IMG/VR virus record: IMGVR_UViG_3300006853_000555 | Coordinates: 36,569 to 100,568 of that record | Length of the DNA: 64,000 nucleotides | From: a virus | Reading direction: 5' to 3' (one strand) | In this document: positions 47,617-55,446 of the stretch, piece after piece | How positions within the stretch are numbered: position 1 is the stretch's first letter | Layout of the letters: every line of letters begins with the position of its first letter | Notes under the pieces: generated by a model | Told to the model about the DNA's origin: nothing | The model's input: only the letters and a program-made list of their open reading frames with translations | The model's database searches: none | Translations under genes and position numbers: made by a program

Positions 47617-48233
47617 TATGCCGCCCCCGCCATGTAGGATTTCAGCTCCGAGGTTAGGGCTTCGGTTATGGTGTAGGTCTGTTGAAGATGAAAGAGCTCG
47701 GAGGGCAACGCCAGGCGGGTGACGACCCAATGGCGATGAGAGCCGTCCTTGTTTGCGCGTTCGCCGCCTCTGTGGAAAATTACGACGATCGGCTCGCCTT
47801 TAAACCAAAAGGCGCTATAGGTGAAGTTCTCAGCCTCCCAGCGGAAACGCTCGCCGCGCCCGCCGAGGAAGGTGCCGTCCGTGTTCGCATGAAGCCAGTA
47901 CCAGTGCAATTGGCGGTAGAGCGGCAGCGTAGCGGCGAACACGTTACCGGGCGTCTCCCTTAGGCGGGTTTGACTTTTTATGGCCAGAACGCCGAGCGCG
48001 CTGGTGGGGGAAGGCGGAATCTCGAGCAATTCTAGCAGGGTATAGACGCGATATTGGTCCTTAGCCGGGAGCGTCCAGGGTTCGTTCGGGTCGCGGCGCG
48101 GGGGCCGCCGGAAAATGGCGGGCGGTCGGGTTATCGAGCCGGGTAAGGGGAGAGCGGGCGGCATCGGGACTTCGTTCGCCCAAGCCTCCCGCGCCGCTTT
48201 GATTGCTCGAGAGAGTTTTTTCCACACCGCCAT
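47616..48233 (-). CDS. Unknown protein upstream of the primase-helicase
   Basis: 205 residues. A basic helix at the N-terminus (MAVWKKLSRAIKAAREAWAN), a Pro-rich stretch, then YRVYTLLELLEIPPSPTSAL and HWYWLHANTDGTFLGGRGER, which resemble a small alpha/beta domain. Its TAG overlaps the GTG of the primase-helicase, so the two are co-translated and probably work together. A replication accessory is plausible; no family recognised. Confidence 0.6.
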   Translation of the reverse strand: MAVWKKLSRAIKAAREAWANEVPMPPALPLPGSITRPPAIFRRPPRRDPNEPWTLPAKDQYRVYTLLELLEIPPSPTSALGVLAIKSQTRLRETPGNVFAATLPLYRQLHWYWLHANTDGTFLGGRGERFRWEAENFTYSAFWFKGEPIVVIFHRGGERANKDGSHRHWVVTRLALPSELFHLQQTYTITEALTSELKSYMAGAA

Positions 48234-48438
48234 ATTGACCCCTATCCCCTATTCCGCCATTCAGCACAACGTTGCGCTGGAAAACCCGCTATTTAGTGAT
48301 TCGTGCCCTGAGCGGGACCAATGTTGAGCGGCCCCCAAGCCGCCTCTTCTCTCCCCCCGCACGGAAGGTGCCTCCTCGATTAGGAGCGGTGGATTCCCCC
48401 ACCCATAATCAGCGCATGCAGCACCCCTCGCTGCCGAG

Positions 48439-48476
48439 ACGCTTCTCCGGTCCCCATCGGAGAAGCGTTTTATTTT
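48439..48476 (+). terminator. Strong orphan intrinsic terminator
   Basis: ACGCTTCTCCG/CGGAGAAGCGT (48439-48449, 48458-48468), 11-bp perfect stem, 8-nt loop, then UUUUAUUUU. No plus-strand gene ends within 8 kb upstream (the 39-residue ORF at 44.8 kb aside), so it must end an unannotated RNA or stop read-through antisense to the minus-strand operon. Confidence 0.8.
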
Positions 48477-48678
48477 GCGCGCATGCTTGTTGCTTAGTTG
48501 TTGCATGTTGCACTTAGGGGTGGCCTGGAGGGAGGCAAATCCTACTCGTGTTTCCCGAATTAAAAAAGCACGTTAACTGGCTTTATGCACAGGATTTTTG
48601 TTGATTTTTCCTTAGGGCTAGAGCCTTGAATAAATTACGAGAAGTAATTCGCTCATGCAATAACTTGCAATCAACACC
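48477..48678 (+). promoter_or_regulatory. AT-rich promoter/leader of the lysis cassette
   Basis: The stretch 48540-48678 is far more AT-rich than its surroundings and contains TTGATTTTTCC (about 48602), an inverted repeat AATTAC-GAGAA-GTAATT (about 48635-48652) and TTGCAATCAACACC before the lysin ATG. Hexamers cannot be fixed by eye. The inverted repeat may be an operator. No canonical SD precedes the ATG at 48679. The other half of the 48234-48678 gap holds the orphan terminator and no trusted gene. Confidence 0.45.
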
Positions 48679-49383
48679 ATGCGAGAGAATTTCAATGACA
48701 GCCTAAAAGAAGTGCTTCGCTATGAGGGCGGCTATACCAATCACCCTTCTGACGCTGGAGGCGCGACTAACCGGGGCATCACTCAAGCTGTCTATGACGG
48801 CTTCCGTCGGTCACGGAAGTTACTTCCCCGCTCCGTGAAGATGATTACTGAGGCCGAGGTCGCTGAGTGCTACCGCACCAATTACTGGGATAAAATTTGC
48901 GGCGACCAGTTGCCCAAAGGCATCGACTTCCTAGTCTTCGATGCGGCCGTTAATTCCGGCCCGGCGCGCGGCGAGAAGTGGCTCCAGCAAGCCATTAATC
49001 GGGTCGCGGGCTTGCAGCGCCTCAAAGAGGATGGCCAGATTGGCTTCGCCACCATTGACGCCGCGGACGACTACGCCGCGGCCAAGGTGATTGAAGCCTA
49101 CATCGACTTACGCCTCGGCTTTATGAAAGTGGCCAAGAACTCCAAGACCGGCCAATGGCTCTGGCCCGTATTCGGTGAGGGCTGGGGCAATCGGCTGCTC
49201 GGTGAGCGTGTTAGGGGCAATATCCGTAAGCAGGATGGCGTGATCCAGGTTGCTAAGCGCATGGCGGGCGACGAACTCCCGGCCAAGACGCCGCTGCCCG
49301 TGAGCGCGACTGTGCGCCCGGCGCCCTCGCTCCTTACGCAACTCCTCTCCTGGCTGCGCCCGGCGCAAGCTGCGGCTGCTTAA
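48679..49383 (+). CDS. Endolysin: GH108 N-acetylmuramidase
   Basis: 234 residues. EVLRYEGGYTNHPSDAGGAT then NRGITQAVYDGFR is the GH108 signature; Glu16 of EGGY is the catalytic acid. YWDKICGDQLPKGIDFLVFD and AAVNSGPARGEKWLQQAINR continue into the C-terminal peptidoglycan-binding domain (PG_binding_3). Length is normal. The last 30 residues (SLLTQLLSWLRPAQAAAA) are Leu/Ala-rich and may be a membrane-associating tail. It cleaves the MurNAc-GlcNAc bond of peptidoglycan at lysis. The holin follows 16 nt downstream. Confidence 0.9.
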   Translation: MRENFNDSLKEVLRYEGGYTNHPSDAGGATNRGITQAVYDGFRRSRKLLPRSVKMITEAEVAECYRTNYWDKICGDQLPKGIDFLVFDAAVNSGPARGEKWLQQAINRVAGLQRLKEDGQIGFATIDAADDYAAAKVIEAYIDLRLGFMKVAKNSKTGQWLWPVFGEGWGNRLLGERVRGNIRKQDGVIQVAKRMAGDELPAKTPLPVSATVRPAPSLLTQLLSWLRPAQAAAA

Positions 49384-49399
49384 TCTGGAGGAACTCCCA

Positions 49400-49954
49400 A
49401 TGGCCTCAGCACTTAAAGACCTCGTCAGCAAGGTCGCGCCCGTACTCGGCACGGCCCTGGGCGGCCCGCTCGGCGGCGCTGTTGTTTCCATCCTGGCTGA
49501 GGCTTTTAACACGGATAATTCTTCGGACGCCGTGGAAGTAGCGATGCGCTCCGCTGATCCGAGCGTGGTCGCGGCGAACCTGGCGCGCGCCGAAGCCGCG
49601 TTTAAGGCGGCGGCCGAGGAAACGATCACGGTCCGCACCCAGATTGAGTCGCATGTAGAGATGATGCGGCTAGACTATGGCCGCGGCGGCTTCTATTCAC
49701 TGTGGCGCCCGCTCGCCGGGTGGATTGCCACGCTCTATGCCTTCGCGACCTGCGCGCTCGCCTTGCAGCAAGCCTACCTGGGCTCTTACGTCCTATTCAC
49801 AATGGCGCCGCAGGTGTTGATGATGGGTGGGCCGATTATGGCCATTGCGGGCATTTACGCCTTTGGCAAGAGTCAAGAACGCGCGGCGCTGGCCAATGGT
49901 CCCGCTTCGCTCGGTGATGTTGTACGGGACGTGATTGGTCGCGTTAGAAAGTAA
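49400..49954 (+). CDS. Holin (3-TM family)
   Basis: 184 residues. N-terminal amphipathic region (VSKVAPVLGTALGGPLGGAV), a helix (AVEVAMRSADPSVVAANLAR), then YSLWRPLAGWIATLYAFATC with membrane segments at about 100-118, 120-140 and 135-152 (TMAPQVLMMGGPIMAIAGIY). WRPLAGW is the key motif of the 3-TM holins of alphaproteobacterial phages and gene transfer agents. It forms the lysis pore that lets the GH108 endolysin reach the wall. GGAGG lies 9 nt upstream. Confidence 0.85.
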   Translation: MASALKDLVSKVAPVLGTALGGPLGGAVVSILAEAFNTDNSSDAVEVAMRSADPSVVAANLARAEAAFKAAAEETITVRTQIESHVEMMRLDYGRGGFYSLWRPLAGWIATLYAFATCALALQQAYLGSYVLFTMAPQVLMMGGPIMAIAGIYAFGKSQERAALANGPASLGDVVRDVIGRVRK

Positions 49955-50083
49955 GGACTGCGTATATTTGGGCGAGGAGGGTGGCCGCAGCCCAGCGTAA
50001 CCGTTGAGGGTGCACGGTGCCTTCGATATGGGAGCATTAAGGACGCTGGAGAGGTTTACCGATGGAAGCCCCGGGAATGGCTT

Positions 50084-50380
50084 ATGTCAACGGACGCGAT
50101 CATCGCTCTGCATATCATGCTGGATCGCCTGAGAGAGGCGCAGTTGCGGCAGGAGATGCTGATCCGAGAGCTTCTACGAATCGTCCGGACGCAAGCCAAG
50201 ACGAATACAGCGCCCAGCGAGTCTTTACTGCCGCAGAAGTGGACCATCTTCTTAAAGCCGATCGCTACCTCCGCGGGTCAATGGGCGGGGGGAATTCTGG
50301 CGATGGCTTACGTGATGAAGGGCGGCGACCTGATCACAGGCCTTTCGACCTTGGCGAAATTCTTGTCCGGGCTTGGGTAA
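50084..50380 (+). CDS. Coiled-coil plus TM protein of the lysis cassette
   Basis: 98 residues (MSTDAIIALHIMLDRLREAQ, LRQEMLIRELLRIVRTQAKT, then a TM-like segment SAGQWAGGILAMAYVMKGGD). Helix plus membrane segment next to the holin suits a spanin, antiholin or holin partner. The SD before this ATG is poor. A strong GGAGAGG sits 7 nt before an ATG at 50062 in the other frame, whose ORF runs to 50508. I take the 50084 frame as coding by composition; see the finding on dual coding. Confidence 0.55.
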   Translation: MSTDAIIALHIMLDRLREAQLRQEMLIRELLRIVRTQAKTNTAPSESLLPQKWTIFLKPIATSAGQWAGGILAMAYVMKGGDLITGLSTLAKFLSGLG

Positions 50381-50400
50381 GGTCGGGCCAGTTTGTTTAT

Positions 50401-50508
50401 GTGGCCTCGATCACGCTCGTGCTTGTCGTTACAGTGATGAACGCACGCTCCGGCGCTCACAAGCACGTCAATACCACGTCGCTCCCCAAGATTGTCGATC
50501 AACGTTAG
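50401..50508 (+). CDS. Possible small TM peptide
   Basis: In the frame of the 50062 ORF, a GTG at 50401 would give 35 residues with one TM segment (ASITLVLVVTVMNARSGAH) and a polar tail ending KIVDQR. It follows the previous stop at 50380 by 20 nt. The SD is weak. It could be a second lysis membrane protein, or the C-terminus of the 148-residue frame. Confidence 0.3.
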   Translation: MASITLVLVVTVMNARSGAHKHVNTTSLPKIVDQR

Positions 50509-50610
50509 GTAACGAACGCAGCCGGACTGCGCGCCTAGCCCGACTGCGCCCAGTTCGGGGCCGCGGGGTGGCACGGACACCCTCCCCAATATCACTTTAG
50601 CGGAAACTGC

Positions 50611-50631
50611 GCCCCGGACGGGGCTATTTTT
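50611..50631 (+). terminator. Intrinsic terminator of the lysis cassette
   Basis: GCCCC-GGAC-GGGGC (50611-50624) followed by UAUUUUU. It separates lysis genes from the replication block. Confidence 0.75.
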
Positions 50632-50730
50632 GTGCTGAATTGCCTGCTACACCGTAGTGCAACGTAGCATTGTCATTTCCCGTAGCGCTGCAGCAACTCT
50701 AAGTTGAGCAGTCATCCAGGGAGAATTGAC

Positions 50731-51273
50731 ATGAAAGTTGGGCGTAACGTTTCGCACCTAGAATTTACGCTGACCCGAGAAGAGCGGGAAGCATTTTCTT
50801 CGCCGTTTATTCGTATTTCGATTGATCCGGACTCGAAAACCGAATGGGCGGTGTTGAGCGGCTCAGAAGAGAGCGGGCGGCTGATCTCCACCAATGAGCG
50901 GTCGGCCTCGCACCCTTACCGGGTGGCACATAAGGATAAGACTATCCCTGTTTTCGGTACGGAAGTTGTGGCCGCGCGGCGGAGCCACAACGTTATTGTT
51001 GTGGAGCGGCCTACGATGCGCGTGCCGCACAAGCCGAAGCCTAGGAAGTTCGTGCCGCGGGTTGTTAAGGCTAACCGAGGGCGTGGTCGGCAGGTTGCGG
51101 CTGAGATGGCGGCGCACGCGATGCATTTCAGCCCACAAAGTGCCGAGGGCAAGGAGTTGCGCGAGTTGATTGAGGCGGTGCAGGCGGTGAATCGTTTTAT
51201 GACCAACTACAGTCAGAGTTGCGAGGTTGAGTTGGAGGATAATAAGATCAAGGTTCTCCTCGTCATTAAGTAA
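50731..51273 (+). CDS. Unknown protein before the SNF2 helicase
   Basis: 180 residues from the ATG at 50731 (GGGAGA 8 nt upstream). VSHLEFTLTREEREAFSSPF opens a beta-rich N-terminal domain. A basic Pro/Lys/Arg-rich linker (MRVPHKPKPRKFVPRVVKAN) and a C-terminal helix plus strand (LRELIEAVQAVNRFMTNYSQ, VELEDNKIKVLLVIK) follow. The design suggests nucleic-acid binding. It is 12 nt ahead of the SNF2 gene, so probably the same operon. Confidence 0.6.
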   Translation: MKVGRNVSHLEFTLTREEREAFSSPFIRISIDPDSKTEWAVLSGSEESGRLISTNERSASHPYRVAHKDKTIPVFGTEVVAARRSHNVIVVERPTMRVPHKPKPRKFVPRVVKANRGRGRQVAAEMAAHAMHFSPQSAEGKELRELIEAVQAVNRFMTNYSQSCEVELEDNKIKVLLVIK

Positions 51274-51285
51274 GGGCGTATAAGT

Positions 51286-52821
51286 TTGGACTCACTTCTT
51301 CTCTACCCGTTTGCCACCCAACCATTTGACCTACAACGTAATGTTTGGGAGGCGACGCGGGACCGGCGCAATTATGCCTTATTCTGGGAGATGGGCACCG
51401 GGAAGACCAAGGTCGCTGTGGACACCGCGGGTTGGTTGTTCATGACCGGCAAGATCGATGCGGTATTCGTGCTGGCCCCGACCGATATCCACACCAATTG
51501 GGACGTGCCCGGTGAGGGCATCCAGCGTCACTTGCCGCCCGACCTTCTCCGGGACTCAGCGCGGGTGATCTGGCGCTCCTCCAAAGCGGGCACCAAGGGC
51601 GCCCAGTTGGACTGGAAGCGGCTGATGGAGCACAAAAAGGGGCTGCGCTGGCTGTTTATGGGCTTCGATGCCATTATCACGGATAAGGGTTACGCCGCGG
51701 CGCAGCAATTCTTGTCCACCTATCGGTGCTTGTGGGTTATCGACGAAGCGACGCGCATCGCGAACCCTTCCGCCAAGCGCTCTAAGCGGTGCATGAAGTT
51801 ACGCTCCCTGGCCGAATACCGCAGGCCCATGACGGGTTCGCCGGTCACGGAAAAGCCCTTCAACGCTTACGGCCTAATCCATTGGATGGAGCCGTTCTAT
51901 TGGAAGCAGAATGGGCTGCCTTCGCTTCAGGCGTTTAAGCACAACTTCGGGCTGTGGCGCAAGATGTATGTCAATGGCGGCCGTGAGGTGGAGGTGCAGC
52001 GTAAGGATCGGCAGGGCAAGCCGATGTACCAGAACCTCGAAGAGTTGAAGCGGCTGCTGAGACCAATCAGCTCGCGGGTATTGCTGGACGACATGGTAGA
52101 CATGCCGCCGAAATCCTACCGACGCCTGTATTACGAGATGAGCCCGGCGCAGCAGAAGCACTATGACCGGCTGGAAAAGGAGTTCATGACCTGGTACGAG
52201 GAAAATACCGTGCCCGACCCGGACGGCAATGCTGAGGGCCGGGTGCTGATGACCTCGGCCGACCTAGCGATTGTCCGTCAGCTGCGCCTTCAGCAGATTG
52301 CCCTGGGCTATTTGGTCTCGGACGAAGGCGATATGACGCTGATCGACGCGAAGCCGCCCGGCATTAAGCTGCTCGAAGAAGTCGTGGAAGACCTGAGCCA
52401 CTCGGCGATTATCTGGGGCCGGTTCCGTAAGGATATGGACTTAATCATGGCGGCGCTCGGGGACCAGGCTGTGCGCTATGACGGGTCGGTGGACGCCGAT
52501 GGGCGGCGCAAGGCAGTCGCTACGTTTCAGGCGGGCGATGTACCATATTTCGTGGCTACACAAAGCGCGGCGGGTGAGGGGTTGACGCTGACGGCCGCAC
52601 GCACGGCGATTTACTATTCCAATTCCTATCAGCTGACTCAGCGTGAGCAGAGCGAGGCGCGCCTCTATCGCATCGGCCAGCATCACGCCGTGCAATATAT
52701 CGACCTGTTACCGCGCGGCACGATCTGCGAGGATATCCTAGAAGCGTTGATGCACAAGCAGGAGGTCGCTGCCGCCGCCCTGGGCGACCGGATGCGGACG
52801 CGCCTTCAGCATTTTACGTAA
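51286..52821 (+). CDS. SNF2-family SF2 helicase/translocase
   Basis: 511 residues from a TTG (GGG 9 nt upstream). Motif I FWEMGTGKTK (34-43), Ia FVLAPTDIHTNW, II WVIDEATRI (about 150; DEAx), III PMTGSPV, V ATQSAAGEGLTL and VI QREQSEARLYRIGQ. The last, with Q-x-E-x-R-x(Y)RIGQ, is characteristic of SNF2 proteins. They translocate on double-stranded DNA and remodel protein-DNA or branched structures. Phage versions act in replication and recombination. A member of the replication block with the SSB-like and RecD-like genes. Confidence 0.9.
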   Translation: MDSLLLYPFATQPFDLQRNVWEATRDRRNYALFWEMGTGKTKVAVDTAGWLFMTGKIDAVFVLAPTDIHTNWDVPGEGIQRHLPPDLLRDSARVIWRSSKAGTKGAQLDWKRLMEHKKGLRWLFMGFDAIITDKGYAAAQQFLSTYRCLWVIDEATRIANPSAKRSKRCMKLRSLAEYRRPMTGSPVTEKPFNAYGLIHWMEPFYWKQNGLPSLQAFKHNFGLWRKMYVNGGREVEVQRKDRQGKPMYQNLEELKRLLRPISSRVLLDDMVDMPPKSYRRLYYEMSPAQQKHYDRLEKEFMTWYEENTVPDPDGNAEGRVLMTSADLAIVRQLRLQQIALGYLVSDEGDMTLIDAKPPGIKLLEEVVEDLSHSAIIWGRFRKDMDLIMAALGDQAVRYDGSVDADGRRKAVATFQAGDVPYFVATQSAAGEGLTLTAARTAIYYSNSYQLTQREQSEARLYRIGQHHAVQYIDLLPRGTICEDILEALMHKQEVAAAALGDRMRTRLQHFT

Positions 52822-52901
52822 GGGGCTTAATCAGAGCGCCTTGGGGCCTGGCAGGCTAAGGTGTTCTTGCGGCAAAGGATCACCCCCCTCGGCCGTAAAA
52901 T

Positions 52902-52968
52902 GGCGACGTGACGTTCTGGTTAGAGCCTATTCCCCCCCTCATCTAGAGCCTGCCATAGTCACGTCGCC
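52902..52968. repeat. 11-bp inverted repeat in the leader of the 236-residue gene
   Basis: GGCGACGTGAC (52902-52912) and GTCACGTCGCC (52958-52968) are perfect complements 45 nt apart. Within the loop, TTAGAGCCTATTCC and CTAGAGCCTGCC form an imperfect direct repeat. It could form a leader RNA stem or serve as a spaced binding site. Confidence 0.6.
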
Positions 52969-52989
52969 CCCTTCCCCAAGGATAAAGTA

Positions 52990-53700
52990 ATGGACGCCCC
53001 GAACCCGGAAAAGTCAACGGTCCCACGGGACGCCTTTGCCGCATTGAACAAAGTCAGCGAGGCGCGGGCCGCGGAGCTTTACGCTAAGGTCCAGGATATA
53101 GTCCTGGTCCCTTTCAACCTGGAGCTTCTTCAGGCGCACGCCTATCAGGAGCTCGCGGCGCTTGAAAATGATTCGTTGCGCAAATTGCGGCTGATGTTGC
53201 GCGCCCAGCTCGCTTTCGAAGAGCTTTCGGAAAAGTTGGAAGCGCTGAGCAAGGCGACCCACGCGGCGGCCGAGCACCTCGCTTGTAAGCTTATGCCCGA
53301 CGTGATGGACGCCAATGAGATGGAGTATTTCGGTCTTACGGGCGGTCGTAAAGTGGTGCTGGACGAGAAAATCCATGCGACGCTTAAGAAAGAGGACCGC
53401 GAAAAGGGTTGCGCGGAGCTGGAGAAGCGCGGCTATGGAAGCCTTGTAAAACGGACGATTACCGTGCCGTTTAACACAAAACAGGGCAAATTAGCGGATA
53501 AAGTTGTTAAAGCCATTGAGCGGGCAATTGGTCCGGCGATGGAAGTAGAAGTCAGCGACGAACGGAATATTCATCACTCGACGCTGGCTAAATGGGTGCG
53601 TGATTCTTTGGAAAGGGGCGATAATCTCTCCACAGAAGATATGAAACTGTTCGGAATACATCGTCAACGTAGAATAGCAATTACAGAACCGAAAGAGTAA
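52990..53700 (+). CDS. Conserved replication-region protein, unknown function
   Basis: 236 residues. Helical N-terminus (AALNKVSEARAAELYAKVQD, FEELSEKLEALSKATHAAAE). The C-terminal block LMPDVMDANEMEYFGLTGGR, KVVLDEKIHATLKKEDREKG, ELEKRGYGSLVKRTITV and HHSTLAKWVRDSLERGD belongs to a family of phage proteins usually found next to SSB-like genes; HP-S-T-L-K/A and lines such as LFG-x-H/Y are the hallmarks. Its biochemical role is unknown. It is 2 nt before the SSB-like gene. Confidence 0.7.
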   Translation: MDAPNPEKSTVPRDAFAALNKVSEARAAELYAKVQDIVLVPFNLELLQAHAYQELAALENDSLRKLRLMLRAQLAFEELSEKLEALSKATHAAAEHLACKLMPDVMDANEMEYFGLTGGRKVVLDEKIHATLKKEDREKGCAELEKRGYGSLVKRTITVPFNTKQGKLADKVVKAIERAIGPAMEVEVSDERNIHHSTLAKWVRDSLERGDNLSTEDMKLFGIHRQRRIAITEPKE

Positions 53701-53702
53701 CG

Positions 53703-54557
53703 ATGGCAAAAGCCGAGAAGTCCCCTGCTCGCGACGGTAAGGCCGTTGCTGTGGTGGAAGACGCCGCGAACCTGCCCGCCATGAACTATGATTATGGCGC
53801 CTATGCCGGTGAAGGCTTCGAGGATATGGGGCGTGACGATTACGCCACTCCATTCCTCTACGTGTTGCAGCCCACCTCCCCCATTACCACGCTCGACGAC
53901 AATGCCCGGCCCGGCATGCTGATGGACAGCGTTAGTCAGGAGATGTGGAAGGCTGAGAAGTCCAAAGGTGCGGAACACGCTGGCGTGGCCTTCATTCCCT
54001 GTCACCGTCAGCACCTCTTCGTTGAGTGGAAGAAGCGCGACGAAAAAGGCGGGGGCGGTGGTTACGTCGGCCAGCACGAGGTCGGTTCGGCCGTCGTGGA
54101 AGCGGCCAAGAAGAAATATGATTTCGGCAAGCTCGAACAGAACGGCAACGACCTGATCGAGACTTTCTACGTCTACGGCTTGCTGATCAAGCCGGACGGC
54201 ACCTGGCAGCCGATGGTTCTGCCGTTCACCTCGACGAAGATCAAAGCGTACAAGCACTGGATGACCCGGCTGGCCAATATCAAGGTCAACGGCCAGAAGC
54301 CGCCGCTCTGGGCGCACCGCGCTCGCATCACCACGCTCCGCCAGGAGAATGACAAAGGCGTCTTCTACATTATGGAGATTGCCTTCGACGGGGATAACGC
54401 GATCGAAGCGCGGCTGGACCCAACTTCGGAGATCTTCCAGGAAGCGGCCGAGTTCTATCGCCTCTGCAAGGATGGCGTAGCCAAGCCGGATTATACGTCG
54501 CCCGGCGCCGCGGAAGCCGCGGGTGGGGCAGTCGTCGACGCGGAAATTCCGTTCTAG
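53703..54557 (+). CDS. Single-stranded DNA-binding-like protein
   Basis: 284 residues. The body (ATPFLYVLQPTSPITTLDDN, GVAFIPCHRQHLFVEWKKRD, YGLLIKPDGTWQPMVLPFTS, KAYKHWMTRLANIKVNGQKP) is typical of phage SSB-like replication proteins. The last residues VVDAEIPF match the D-x-IPF tip that SSBs use to recruit partner proteins. It probably coats single-stranded DNA and recruits the helicases encoded around it. AGGG is weak upstream; coupling to the previous gene, 2 nt away, is likely. A strong terminator follows. Confidence 0.7.
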   Translation: MAKAEKSPARDGKAVAVVEDAANLPAMNYDYGAYAGEGFEDMGRDDYATPFLYVLQPTSPITTLDDNARPGMLMDSVSQEMWKAEKSKGAEHAGVAFIPCHRQHLFVEWKKRDEKGGGGGYVGQHEVGSAVVEAAKKKYDFGKLEQNGNDLIETFYVYGLLIKPDGTWQPMVLPFTSTKIKAYKHWMTRLANIKVNGQKPPLWAHRARITTLRQENDKGVFYIMEIAFDGDNAIEARLDPTSEIFQEAAEFYRLCKDGVAKPDYTSPGAAEAAGGAVVDAEIPF

Positions 54558-54585
54558 GCTCGGGGTTACAGCCCTTAGCAGCCTG

Positions 54586-54625
54586 CGCCGCCCGTTGCGT
54601 TTCCTGCGTAGCGGGCGGCGTTTTT
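54586..54625 (+). terminator. Intrinsic terminator after the SSB-like gene
   Basis: CGCCGCCCG/CGGGCGGCG (54586-54594, 54612-54620), 9-bp perfect stem with a 17-nt loop, followed by UUUUU. Confidence 0.85.
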
Positions 54626-54640
54626 CATTTGGAGGCCCTA

Positions 54641-54814
54641 ATGCCGACGATAGACCTTACCGACGAAGAATTCCGTGGAGTGGTTGACGCTGTCGCCGCG
54701 GTGAAGCAGCAGGCGGAAACTGCAGCCCTTTATGTGTCAGCGCCGGAGCTCTCTATTGCCGCTGGTTACTGGCGGGGCCTGTACGAGAAGCTGATTAAGC
54801 AAGGGAGCAATTAA
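54641..54814 (+). CDS. Small acidic helical protein
   Basis: 57 residues from the ATG at 54641 (GGAGG 6 nt upstream). MPTIDLTDEEFRGVVDAVAA then LSIAAGYWRGLYEKLIKQGS: two helices, of the length of small phage regulators. The next ATG starts directly after its stop. Function unknown. Confidence 0.65.
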   Translation: MPTIDLTDEEFRGVVDAVAAVKQQAETAALYVSAPELSIAAGYWRGLYEKLIKQGSN

Positions 54815-55261
54815 ATGACAAAGTGCGTTGTGCCAGCTTGGCCCCGCGTAACCCGCGTGCCGGAGTATTCGGAAGAGGAAGCGAGGAAGAAATTCTGTTG
54901 TGGGCCTCAGGGGTGCGGCCACTTTACCACGGTGCCCGGCTATACGGCTGCGCGGTTGTGCCTCGGTTCACAATGCATGGCTTGGCGGTGGGGCGATCAG
55001 ATGGTGGAGGTCGCGGTGCGCTTCGGTCTGACTCCGGAACGTACCGTCGCGTCGCTGCACTATCCGGGGCAGGATACGCAAACTCCGCCGCGCAAAGATA
55101 TGAAGATGGAGGATTTTCGCCCAGAAGGCGAGGGTTGGGAAATCGCATACGGCTGGGGAACCCCATACAACTCCATGAACCACGGCCAATATCAGCGCGA
55201 GTTACATTGGCGGGGTTATTGTGCCTATGCCCGCGTGCCAGTGGAGGAGGGGAAGAAGTGA
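54815..55261 (+). CDS. Cys-containing conserved phage protein
   Basis: 148 residues. KFCCGPQGCGHFTT and ARLCLGSQCMAWRW form Cys pairs (C-x6-C and C-x4-C) typical of small phage proteins with a CP..CG... and C-x-x-x-x-CMAWRW core, likely metal binding. The C-terminal part is Trp/Tyr-rich (WEIAYGWGTPYNSMNHGQYQ). Coupled to the following membrane peptide by an overlapping GTGA. Confidence 0.65.
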   Translation: MTKCVVPAWPRVTRVPEYSEEEARKKFCCGPQGCGHFTTVPGYTAARLCLGSQCMAWRWGDQMVEVAVRFGLTPERTVASLHYPGQDTQTPPRKDMKMEDFRPEGEGWEIAYGWGTPYNSMNHGQYQRELHWRGYCAYARVPVEEGKK

Positions 55262-55446
55262 AGGACAAATTGCTCGCGCTCGTCGCTCAGCTGGACCGGT
55301 GGCAAACCTACATTCTGGCTATGCTCATAGCATTTTGGGTGGCGTGGCTCTTCGCTTTTCTCAGCTTCATCAATAAGGTCGGACGCTTCCCGGATGGCGC
55401 CGGAGAGCTGCTCAACTGGCTGTTTAACCTCGGAGTGCAACCATGA
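55258..55446 (+). CDS. Single-TM small protein
   Basis: 62 residues from a GTG at 55258 (GGAGGAGGGG upstream), overlapping the previous stop. KDKLLALVAQLDRWQTYILA leads into the TM LIAFWVAWLFAFLSFI; the tail is short (GAGELLNWLFNLGVQP). It overlaps the RecD-like helicase ATG by 4 nt. Role unknown. Confidence 0.6.
   Translation: MKDKLLALVAQLDRWQTYILAMLIAFWVAWLFAFLSFINKVGRFPDGAGELLNWLFNLGVQP

Noticed and set aside
50062-50380. Full-length 148-residue frame as the main lysis protein
   Set aside because: Its first 100 residues are Gly/Arg/Asp-rich with no predicted fold, while the alternative frame gives a helix-plus-TM protein. Kept only as a finding because of its strong SD.
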